Shown here: positions 30,386 to 36,503 of the stretch, piece after piece | How positions within the stretch are numbered: the stretch's first letter is position 1 | How the letters are laid out: each line of letters opens with the position of its first letter | Notes under the pieces: model-generated | The model's input: the letters and a program-made list of their open reading frames with translations, nothing else | The model's database searches: none | Told to the model about the DNA's origin: nothing | Position numbers and translations under genes: made by a program | NCBI RefSeq assembly: GCF_001700515.1 | Contig: NZ_MAUD01000043.1 | Location: 1 to 36,503 of the forward strand | Direction: 5' to 3' | DNA from: Streptomyces lushanensis | GTDB taxonomy: Bacteria; Actinomycetota; Actinomycetes; Streptomycetales; Streptomycetaceae | DNA length: 36,503 nucleotides

Positions 30386-31921
30386 TCAGCGGCACCTGCG
30401 CCCGGTGTTGATGCAGTTCACCACCCGGTTCATCAGGTTCTCGTCGAAGACGTTGATGAAGTCGCCGTGGTCGGTGACGGGCTTGTGGAGCTGCTCGGGG
30501 AAGGAGTCCAGAGCGAATCCGGGCCCCGGCGGCACGTCGTACACGATCCGCTGCTGGAGCTGCGGGATCGCCTTGAAGCCGTTCTGGCAGCGGCCGTTCT
30601 GATCGGCGAACGCCACATGGGTGCGGTGGTTGGCACTGTCGGTGTTCTGGCCGTCCCAGCAGCTCTGGAACTTGAACGTACGGACCACCTGGCTGCCCTC
30701 GGGGCAGATCGGGTACTTGTCCTTGAGCTGGCGGTTCTCGAAACCGGTGCAGCTCCACGAGGCATTGGCGTTGGCGTTGCCGTTGACGAATGCCTTGGCG
30801 TCACCGGTGATGATCCGCAGGAACCTCGGCATGGCCGTGACCCTGGACACCGGGCTGCCCGCGAATTTCAGCGTCACCTGCGCCGGAGTCTGGATCTCTC
30901 CGACATTGCCCTCCTTGCCACCGCCGTCGGCATTGGCATCGGCCTCTGCCGTACCGTTCTGAAGGCGCAGGACCGGCCAGTAGTAAGTCGACTTGTCACC
31001 CTGATTGCGGCAACTGGTCGAGGCTCCGGCGAGAATGTCATCGGTGGCGAAGGCGTCATTGGACTGATTGCCGACGTAATCGTGCATATGGTGAGCGCCA
31101 TTGCTCACGCCCGGCGCGACGATGACATTGTCCGAATTGAACTTTCCGGCCTCGTTACGACCGCAATCGGTGGTGAAAGCGCCCTTCGACGCGCCACGGC
31201 GCTGACGGGGCTGGCTGACATTCGGCTGGACGGTCGTGATGTCGACGAAGTCGGAGGCGTCGGGTCCGTTGCCGGCCTGCCCGCCACCGTTCTGGCCGCC
31301 GTCCTGGCCGCCGTTCTGCCCGTCACCCTGGCCGCCGTCCTGGCCCTGGTCCTGGCCCGGCGTCTGACCGCCGTCCTGGCCCTGGCCCGGGGTCTGTCCG
31401 CCGTCCTGGCCGGGTGTCTGACCGCCGCCGTTCTGTCCGCCGCCGGAGTTGCCGTCGGCCCGCAGCGTGCAGGGCGCCAGCGCCTCCAGACCCTGCGGCC
31501 GGTCGCCGACCCGGTCGATCGCGCTCGCGATCCGGCCCAGCGAGGCCAGCCGCTTCTGCTTCAGCGGATTGAGAATGGCATTCTCGGCGAACGCGGGATC
31601 CCGCTCGATCTGTTCCTTCTGATCGGCGAACCGCTTGTACGCCTCGGTGATCTGGGTGTCCATCCTGGCCAGCTCGCGGTCGACCTGCCAGCGGGCACCC
31701 CGCGGTACGTCGCTGAGCTCGTTGGCCACATCAGGACAGTCGATGGTCGACATTGCCTGTCCGGCATTCTCGCTCTGCGGCGGACGCTGGTGGGACCTGC
31801 CCTCACCAGCGGATGCGTAGACATTCACCGCTACCAGCCCACCCCCGCCCAGGAGCAAGGCAGCCGTGGCGGCGATCGCCCGGTTTGCCAGTGTGGAGCG
31901 TTTTCTCGATGTGCGTCCCAT
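30386..31921 (-). CDS. Secreted DUF1996-domain protein with Gln/Gly-rich linker
   Basis: This 511-aa protein has an N-terminal signal or anchor ([20 protein letters not shown], about 14-33), a helical domain (about 50-150) and a Gly/Gln/Asp/Pro-rich linker of about 60 residues built from GGQTPGQ and GQDGGQ units. The C-terminal DUF1996 domain (about 230-505) has the family's His-rich pattern [11 protein letters not shown], then [24 protein letters not shown] and [19 protein letters not shown]. Such proteins are secreted by actinomycetes and fungi; their function is unknown, and the His/Asp pattern suggests metal binding (inference). The ATG at 31921 follows GAGGAG; the open frame extends only four codons further, to a TTG. 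Confidence 0.88.
   Translation of the reverse strand: MGRTSRKRSTLANRAIAATAALLLGGGGLVAVNVYASAGEGRSHQRPPQSENAGQAMSTIDCPDVANELSDVPRGARWQVDRELARMDTQITEAYKRFADQKEQIERDPAFAENAILNPLKQKRLASLGRIASAIDRVGDRPQGLEALAPCTLRADGNSGGGQNGGGQTPGQDGGQTPGQGQDGGQTPGQDQGQDGGQGDGQNGGQDGGQNGGGQAGNGPDASDFVDITTVQPNVSQPRQRRGASKGAFTTDCGRNEAGKFNSDNVIVAPGVSNGAHHMHDYVGNQSNDAFATDDILAGASTSCRNQGDKSTYYWPVLRLQNGTAEADANADGGGKEGNVGEIQTPAQVTLKFAGSPVSRVTAMPRFLRIITGDAKAFVNGNANANASWSCTGFENRQLKDKYPICPEGSQVVRTFKFQSCWDGQNTDSANHRTHVAFADQNGRCQNGFKAIPQLQQRIVYDVPPGPGFALDSFPEQLHKPVTDHGDFINVFDENLMNRVVNCINTGRRCR
31265..31452 (-). repeat. In-frame Gln/Gly repeat tract of the DUF1996 gene
   Basis: Short coding repeats (GGCCAGGACGGCGG-like units on the minus strand) encode repeated [13 protein letters not shown] and NGGQDGG blocks. 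The tract is a flexible linker between the two folded parts and is prone to length change by slippage. Confidence 0.8.
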
Positions 31922-32003
31922 GGAACTCCTCAAGCTTCGTTTGCCGGTTACAGGGAAATCTCGGCAGGGGGAGAAGCGAAGCGCTCCGTTCCATACGGAC
32001 GTG

Positions 32004-32033
32004 ATTCGCGGCGTGTTCAGCCGCCGCGCGAAT
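32004..32033. other. Imperfect hairpin upstream of the DUF1996 gene
   Basis: ATTCGCGGCG (32004-32013) can pair with CGCCGCGCGAAT (32022-32033) with a two-base bulge. It lies between the response-regulator stop and the DUF1996 start (both minus strand), so it could be a second terminator or a leader hairpin. The rest of 31922-32129 shows no gene. Confidence 0.35.
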
Positions 32034-32096
32034 TCATAGAAATCTCCATCAACAAACCGGGCGGATACGCCTCATTGCGGCCGAGCCGCACCAAGA

Positions 32097-32120
32097 GGGC
32101 GACGGCCGGACAGGTCGCCC
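32097..32120 (-). terminator. Hairpin after the two-component operon
   Basis: GGGCGAC (32097-32103) pairs with GTCGCCC (32114-32120), loop of 10 nt, beginning 10 bp beyond the response-regulator stop in the minus direction. Confidence 0.5.
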
Positions 32121-32129
32121 GCGCCGGGG

Positions 32130-32780
32130 TCAGCTGTCCCGGTCCAGATACGCCAGCACCGCCAGCACCCGGCGGTTGTCGTCGTCCGACACCGGCAGCC
32201 CCAGCTTCCCGAAGATGTTCGAGGTGTGCTTGGCCACCGACCGCTCCGTGATGACGAGTTGGGCGGCGATGGCCGCGTTGGAGCGGCCCTGCGCCATCAG
32301 CTCCATCACCTCGCGCTCACGCGGTGTCAGACCGCCGATCGGCCGGTCCCGCGCCCGCCGCGACAGCAACTGCGAGATGACCTGGGGATCCATCGCCGTA
32401 CCGCCCGCCGCGACTCTCCGTACCGCGTCGATGAACTGGTCGGCGTCGAAGACCCGGTCCTTCAGGAGATAGCCGACGCCGCCGTTGCCGTCCGCCAGCA
32501 GTTCGCGCGCGTACAACTGCTCGACATGCTGGGACAGTACGAGGACGGGCAGGCCGGGACGGGCCTGCCGCGCGGCGAGCGCGCACTGGAGGCCCTCGTC
32601 CGTGTGGGACGGCGGCAGCCGGACATCCACGACCGCGATGTCCGGCGTCAACTCCGCCAGTGCCCTGGTCAGTTCGGGCCCGCTCTCCACGGCGGCCAGG
32701 ATCTCGAAGTCGTACGCCTCCAGCATCCGGACCAGACCGTCACGCAGCAGGAAGAGATCTTCGGCTAGGACAACTCGCAA
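32130..32780 (-). CDS. NarL/LuxR-type response regulator
   Basis: This 216-aa cytoplasmic regulator has a receiver domain (1-120) with the acidic pocket Glu7-Asp8, the phospho-acceptor Asp52 (AVVDVRLPP) and Lys107 (GYLLKDR). A LuxR HTH follows (about 148-210: LTPREREVMELMAQGRSNAA; AKHTSNIFGKLGL). It should be phosphorylated by the kinase encoded just upstream. The start is taken as TTG at 32780, preceded by GGAGATTCC; no ATG or GTG fits. The first 16 bases overlap the kinase's 3' end, so translation is coupled. A likely target is the divergent MMPL exporter gene, by position and by the direct repeats before it. Confidence 0.9.
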   Translation of the reverse strand: MRVVLAEDLFLLRDGLVRMLEAYDFEILAAVESGPELTRALAELTPDIAVVDVRLPPSHTDEGLQCALAARQARPGLPVLVLSQHVEQLYARELLADGNGGVGYLLKDRVFDADQFIDAVRRVAAGGTAMDPQVISQLLSRRARDRPIGGLTPREREVMELMAQGRSNAAIAAQLVITERSVAKHTSNIFGKLGLPVSDDDNRRVLAVLAYLDRDS

Positions 32781-34027
32781 GGAATCTCCATGGTCACCAT
32801 GGTGGGACCGCCCGCGGGGCTGCTGACGGCCAGGATGCCGTCGAATGTACCGAGCCTGCGCTCCAGGCCGCTCAGCCCCGAGCCCTTCCCGATCACCGCG
32901 CCCCCTCCGCCGTCGTCGGTGACCGCGATCCGCAGCATGCCTTCCCCGTACGACAGATCGACCCAGATCCGGTCGGCGCCCGCGTGCTTGACCACATTGG
33001 TCAGGGCCTCGCTCACCGCGAAGTACGCGGCCGACTCGACCGGCGCCGCCGCGCGGCCCGTCAGCTCCACACTCACCTCGGCCGGCACCGGCAGCCGCAG
33101 CGCGAGCGCCTTGACGGCGTCGCCGAGCCCGCGCTCGGCCAGCACCGGCGGATGGATCCCACGAACGAGATCACGCAGTTCGGTGAGTGCCTCCGCCGAG
33201 GACTGACGGGCCTGGCCGATCAGCGCCTTGGCCCGCGCCGGGTCCTTCTCGATCAGCGCCTCGACGGTGCCCAGGTCCATGCCCATCGCGACCAGCCTGG
33301 CCTGCGCGCCGTCATGCAGATCGCGCTCGATCCTGCGCAGCTCGGCCGCCGAGGTGTCCACAGCGTCATGCCGGGACTCGGTCAGCCGCTCGATCCGCAG
33401 CGCCAGCGCCTCGCCATGGGTGGGCGCGAGCAGCGGCCTGGCCAGCAGGAAGTGCAGCCGCAGCAGATCGGAGGCGAAACGCAGGCCGAGGGCGAGCAGC
33501 ACCAGACCGAGGGCGGCGGCGGCCAGCCCGGTGAGCTGGCTGTCGACCGGTACGAATCCGTACCAGTACGGCTCGTTCCTGAACACCCGCCACAGACCCG
33601 CGGCCAGGACGAAGCCCTCCAGCGCGTAGACGTTGAGGGCGAAGGTCAGCAGGGCGATGACGGAGCCGACGGTCATGTCGATCAGCAGCCACTGGAGATC
33701 ACGCCAGGTCGCCGGGTCCTTGAGCAGCAGGGTGCAGCGCTCCACCTGGCCGGTGATCCCGCCCCGCACATCCGGCGGGAACGGCCGGTACGGCACGGCG
33801 ATCCGTACGTCCGACCAGGTGGCGGCCAGCAGCCGGCGCTGATTGGCGTGCTTTCTGACCGCCGCCACCAGCGCCGGTGTGGTGAGGACTCCGACGCCCA
33901 GCGGGATCAGGGCGATCGAGACCACCGTGAGCACGAAAAGCGTGATCGATCCGACAAGTGTGACGAACGACAGCGCCAGCCCTCGCCAGATCGCCGACAG
34001 CGACCTCCGGATCTTCCATCCGTCCAT
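32765..34027 (-). CDS. Membrane sensor histidine kinase (HisKA_3 type)
   Basis: This 420-aa kinase has an N-terminal Streptomyces-type sensor region with about four membrane segments (LALSFVTLVGSITLFVLTVV near 16-45; LIDMTVGSVIALLTFALNVY near 118-145; LTGLAAAALGLVLLALGLRF near 162-185). A HisKA_3 dimerisation domain carries the phospho-His at residue 238 (ELRRIERDLHDGAQARL), and a HATPase_c domain follows (SEALTNVVKHA; VTDDGGGG; GSGLSGLERRLG). The ATG at 34027 (MDGWKIRRSL) is preferred over the GTG at 34048 because AGAGGAAG sits about ten bases before it. It forms an operon with the overlapping response regulator and is divergent from the MMPL exporter. The signal is unknown; the short loops suggest sensing at or within the membrane. 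Confidence 0.9.
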   Translation of the reverse strand: MDGWKIRRSLSAIWRGLALSFVTLVGSITLFVLTVVSIALIPLGVGVLTTPALVAAVRKHANQRRLLAATWSDVRIAVPYRPFPPDVRGGITGQVERCTLLLKDPATWRDLQWLLIDMTVGSVIALLTFALNVYALEGFVLAAGLWRVFRNEPYWYGFVPVDSQLTGLAAAALGLVLLALGLRFASDLLRLHFLLARPLLAPTHGEALALRIERLTESRHDAVDTSAAELRRIERDLHDGAQARLVAMGMDLGTVEALIEKDPARAKALIGQARQSSAEALTELRDLVRGIHPPVLAERGLGDAVKALALRLPVPAEVSVELTGRAAAPVESAAYFAVSEALTNVVKHAGADRIWVDLSYGEGMLRIAVTDDGGGGAVIGKGSGLSGLERRLGTFDGILAVSSPAGGPTMVTMEIPCELS

Positions 34028-34179
34028 GGCGCTCTCTCTTCCTCTCACGCTCCCTCGCGGGAGGCGGCTCTCATGACCACCGGCGGCCCGCCCGGCCCGC
34101 GGGCGTGCCGCCGGCCCGGCCTCCGGGCATGGCGCCCAGTCTGGACCGCCTCCGCGGCGTCCGGCAGCCGGTCACCCCC

Positions 34180-34217
34180 CGACCAGGGGTGTTGCCAGCA
34201 CCACCCTCGATCAGGGG
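34180..34217. promoter_or_regulatory. Direct repeats before the MMPL gene
   Basis: CGACCAGGGG (34180-34189) and CGATCAGGGG (34208-34217) lie 28 bp apart, start to start. Between them, AGGGGTGTTGC and GCACCACCCT form an imperfect inverted repeat. The site is in the 280-bp gap between the divergent kinase and exporter genes. It is a candidate binding site for the adjacent response regulator. A TAACGT near 34253 may be the exporter's -10. Confidence 0.4.
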
Positions 34218-34307
34218 CCCTGGGCGGCTGGGGTGGACGGCGCCGGATTCCTAACGTCGTGAGCGTGTCCCGGCTTACCCCGCTCTTACTTCTGGAGGCG
34301 AAACGCC

Positions 34308-36503
34308 ATGAGCACGAGACAGAATCTCGCGGCACGTATCGGTGTCTGGAGCGCACACCACCGCAGGACGGCGATCATCGGCTGGCTGCTGTTCGTCGTC
34401 CTGGCCGCGGCTCTCGGCGGTGCCTCGGGCCTGGTCGAGATGACCGCGGCCGAGAGCGGCGCGGGCGATTCCGCCAAGGCCGAGCGCATCCTCGACGAGG
34501 CCGGGATCGACCATCCGGCAGGTGAACTGGTCATGGTCAGCAGCCGGGCCGACGGGGGCTGGCGGACGGCCGCCCGCGAGCTGACCGAGGCCGTACGCGC
34601 GACGGGAGAGGTGGACCGGATCGAACCGGCCCTACCCTCGAAGAACGGCGAGGACGCGCTGATCCGGTTCGAGATCAAGGGCGACTCCGCGACGGCGGCC
34701 GACCGGGTGCAGCCCGTGCTGGACGCCGTACGCAAGACGGGGGACGCGCACCGGGACGTACGGATCTACCAGTTCGGCGAGGCCAGCTCGGGCAAGTGGC
34801 TCGGCGACCTGCTGGCCGACGACTTCCAGCGGGCCGAGCTCACCGCCGTACCGCTGGCGCTCGGCATCCTGCTCGTCGCCTTCGGGGCCGTGGTCGCCGC
34901 GCTGCTGCCCGTCGGGCTCGCGCTCACCGCGTGCATGGCCGCCTTCGGACTGCTCTCGCTCGCCAGCCATCAGCTCCATCTCTTCCAGACGACCTACTCG
35001 GTGATGTTCCTGATGGGACTCGCCGTCGGTGTCGACTACTGCCTGTTCTACCTGCGGCGCGAGCGCGACGAGCGGGCCGCGGGGCGCGACGCCGAGACCG
35101 CGCTGCGGATCGCGGCGGCCACCAGCGGCCGGGCCGTCCTGGTCTCCGGGGTGACGGTGATGGTCGCGATGGCCGGGATGTTCCTCTCCGGGCTGATGCT
35201 CTTCAAGGGCTTCGCCCTCGCCACGATCACGGTCGTCTTCATCGCGATGCTCGGCTCCGTGACCGTGCTGCCCGCGCTATTGGCCTGGCTCGGCGACCGT
35301 ATCGACGCCGGACGCGTGCCGTTCCTCAACCGTCGCGGCAGGAGGAGGAACGGGCCGGGGAGCGGCGCGGCGCGGGAGAGCGGTGCGCTGGCGGGCGCGC
35401 TGCTCAGGCCCGTACTGGGCCACCCGAAGCTCTTCGCGGTGGCGTCGGCAGCGGTGCTGGTGGCGCTGGCGGTGCCGGCGCTCGGTATGAGGACGGAATC
35501 GCTGGGGATGGAGAAGCAGTTCGGCTCCGAGGCCTCGCTGACGGTCGCGTACCGGCACATCACCGGGACGTTCCCCGGCGGTCCGGCACCGGCGCTGGTC
35601 GTCGTGAAGGCCGACGACATCGGGGCGGACGGGGTACGCGAGGCGCTCGGACGGTTCGGCGGCGCGGGGGAGCGGGTGACCGTGCACGCGGAGCGGAACG
35701 TCGCGGAGATCGAGGTCCCGCTGGCCGGCGACGGCAGCGACGGACGCTCGAAGGCGGCCCTGGCCGAACTGCGCGACGAGCGCCTGCCCGCCGCCTTCGC
35801 GGGCACCGGCGCGCAGGTCCATGTGACCGGCGATCTGGCCACCTCGGTGGACTTCACCGCGCAGCTCAAGCGCGGCATCGTCCCGGTCTTCGTCTTCATC
35901 ACCGGCGTGACCTTTCTGCTGATGCTGTTCTGCTTCCGGTCGTATGTCATCGCCGTCACCTCGATCGTGCTCAATCTGCTCTCGGTGGTGGCCACGTACG
36001 GCGTGATGGTCGCCGTCTTCCAGCACGGCTGGGGCGCGGAGCTGCTCGGTACGGAGAAGGCCGGCGCGATCGAGAGCTGGATGCCGCTGTTCGTGCTGGT
36101 GGTGCTCTTCGGGCTGTCGATGGACTACCACGTGTTCGTGGTCTCCCGGATCAGGGAGGCCCGCGACCGGGGTCTGGACAACTCGTCGGCGATCCGCGAG
36201 GGCATCCGGCGCACGGCGGGCGCGGTGACCGGCGCCGCGGCCATCATGGTCGCCGTCTTCGCGGTCTTCGGCACGCTGTCGATGCAGGACATGAAGCAGA
36301 TGGGCGTGGGTCTGGCGGTGGCGGTACTGCTGGACGCGACGCTGGTACGGATGGTGCTGCTGCCGTCGGTGATGGCGCTGCTGGGGGAGCGGAACTGGCG
36401 TACGCCGAGGGCGCTGCGATGGCTGCCGGAGCTGGAGCACGGCGACGGCGCCGGGGACGGGGACACGGGGGCGGGGACGGACGGCGCGGTGGCCGGGGGC
36501 GCG
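34308..36503 (+). CDS. MMPL-family (RND-type) exporter, 3' end beyond window
   Basis: The frame from ATG 34308 runs 732 codons to the window edge without a stop. It encodes an MMPL transporter, a proton-driven exporter of lipids or drugs in the membrane. The N-terminal helix (RTAIIGWLLFVVLAAALGGA) is followed by an outside domain, a first group of membrane helices (TAVPLALGILLVAFGAVVAA to VTVLPALLAWLGDR), a second outside domain (about 390-520) and a second group (GIVPVFVFITGVTFLLMLFC onward). Each half keeps the proton-relay-type pattern GVDYCLFYLRRERDE or GLSMDYHVFVVSRIRE. The tail is Gly/Asp-rich. GGAGG (34294-34298) precedes the start. It is divergent from a two-component operon that probably controls it. 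Confidence 0.92.
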   Translation, partial: MSTRQNLAARIGVWSAHHRRTAIIGWLLFVVLAAALGGASGLVEMTAAESGAGDSAKAERILDEAGIDHPAGELVMVSSRADGGWRTAARELTEAVRATGEVDRIEPALPSKNGEDALIRFEIKGDSATAADRVQPVLDAVRKTGDAHRDVRIYQFGEASSGKWLGDLLADDFQRAELTAVPLALGILLVAFGAVVAALLPVGLALTACMAAFGLLSLASHQLHLFQTTYSVMFLMGLAVGVDYCLFYLRRERDERAAGRDAETALRIAAATSGRAVLVSGVTVMVAMAGMFLSGLMLFKGFALATITVVFIAMLGSVTVLPALLAWLGDRIDAGRVPFLNRRGRRRNGPGSGAARESGALAGALLRPVLGHPKLFAVASAAVLVALAVPALGMRTESLGMEKQFGSEASLTVAYRHITGTFPGGPAPALVVVKADDIGADGVREALGRFGGAGERVTVHAERNVAEIEVPLAGDGSDGRSKAALAELRDERLPAAFAGTGAQVHVTGDLATSVDFTAQLKRGIVPVFVFITGVTFLLMLFCFRSYVIAVTSIVLNLLSVVATYGVMVAVFQHGWGAELLGTEKAGAIESWMPLFVLVVLFGLSMDYHVFVVSRIREARDRGLDNSSAIREGIRRTAGAVTGAAAIMVAVFAVFGTLSMQDMKQMGVGLAVAVLLDATLVRMVLLPSVMALLGERNWRTPRALRWLPELEHGDGAGDGDTGAGTDGAVAGGA

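Noticed and set aside
30335..32251. A 638-codon plus-strand frame opposite the DUF1996 gene
   Set aside because: Antisense shadow of the DUF1996 gene; it crosses the 20-bp terminator at its start and has no domain.

Overview
The window is chromosomal DNA of a high-GC actinomycete, almost certainly a Streptomyces. The signs are strong G/C bias at third codon positions, frequent GTG starts, and typical families: GlnE, a MalR-malEFG-aglA maltose locus without its own ATPase, secreted amylases, and a DUF1996 protein. No species is claimed.

Bases 1-6440 are an accessory region. It reads as two similar units in the same orientation. Unit 1 is an XRE regulator (403-1149), a NUDIX hydrolase (1152-1622), a 165-bp repeat block (1628-1792), an orphan polymorphic-toxin C-terminus with a PD-(D/E)XK-like nuclease motif (1754-2110), a DUF4304-like immunity candidate (2110-2574) and a short motif (2670-2692) beside an integrase remnant. 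Unit 2 is a second XRE regulator (3247-4503), two decayed small genes (4629-5259), the second copy of the 165-bp block (5284-5448), a different orphan toxin tip with a ParB-like end (5410-5736), its immunity candidate (5743-6132) and the same short motif (6416-6438). In both units an in-frame TAG sits directly before the conserved HTYYVLAG-type pretoxin junction. The toxin tips therefore look like silent, exchangeable cassettes rather than ends of full-length toxins. The four motif copies that bracket the cassettes resemble paired recombinase arm sites. This is the most interesting part of the window.

Bases 7007-11230 return to core genome: glnE (glutamine synthetase adenylyltransferase) converging on a PAP2-family membrane phosphatase. 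Bases 11339-25426 form a maltose/starch locus. It holds a LacI-type repressor (malR), a divergent region with several CTTG/CAAG inverted repeats, the maltodextrin ABC importer malEFG, an intracellular GH13 alpha-glucosidase (aglA), a secreted alpha-amylase with a C-terminal starch-binding domain, and a 1795-aa secreted protein carrying an alpha-amylase and a pullulanase catalytic domain. Starch would be cut outside, imported by MalEFG (with an ATPase encoded elsewhere, MsiK in streptomycetes) and hydrolysed to glucose inside, under MalR control.

Bases 25604-36503 hold a DUF4230 protein, a TetR regulator, a small membrane protein, a large sigma-like membrane-anchored protein, a lipoprotein, a secreted DUF1996 protein, a histidine kinase/response regulator pair, and a divergent MMPL-family exporter that runs off the window end. 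Several convergent or operon-end junctions carry long perfect hairpins, and two convergent junctions carry exact 18-bp duplications of the plus-strand gene's 3' end.
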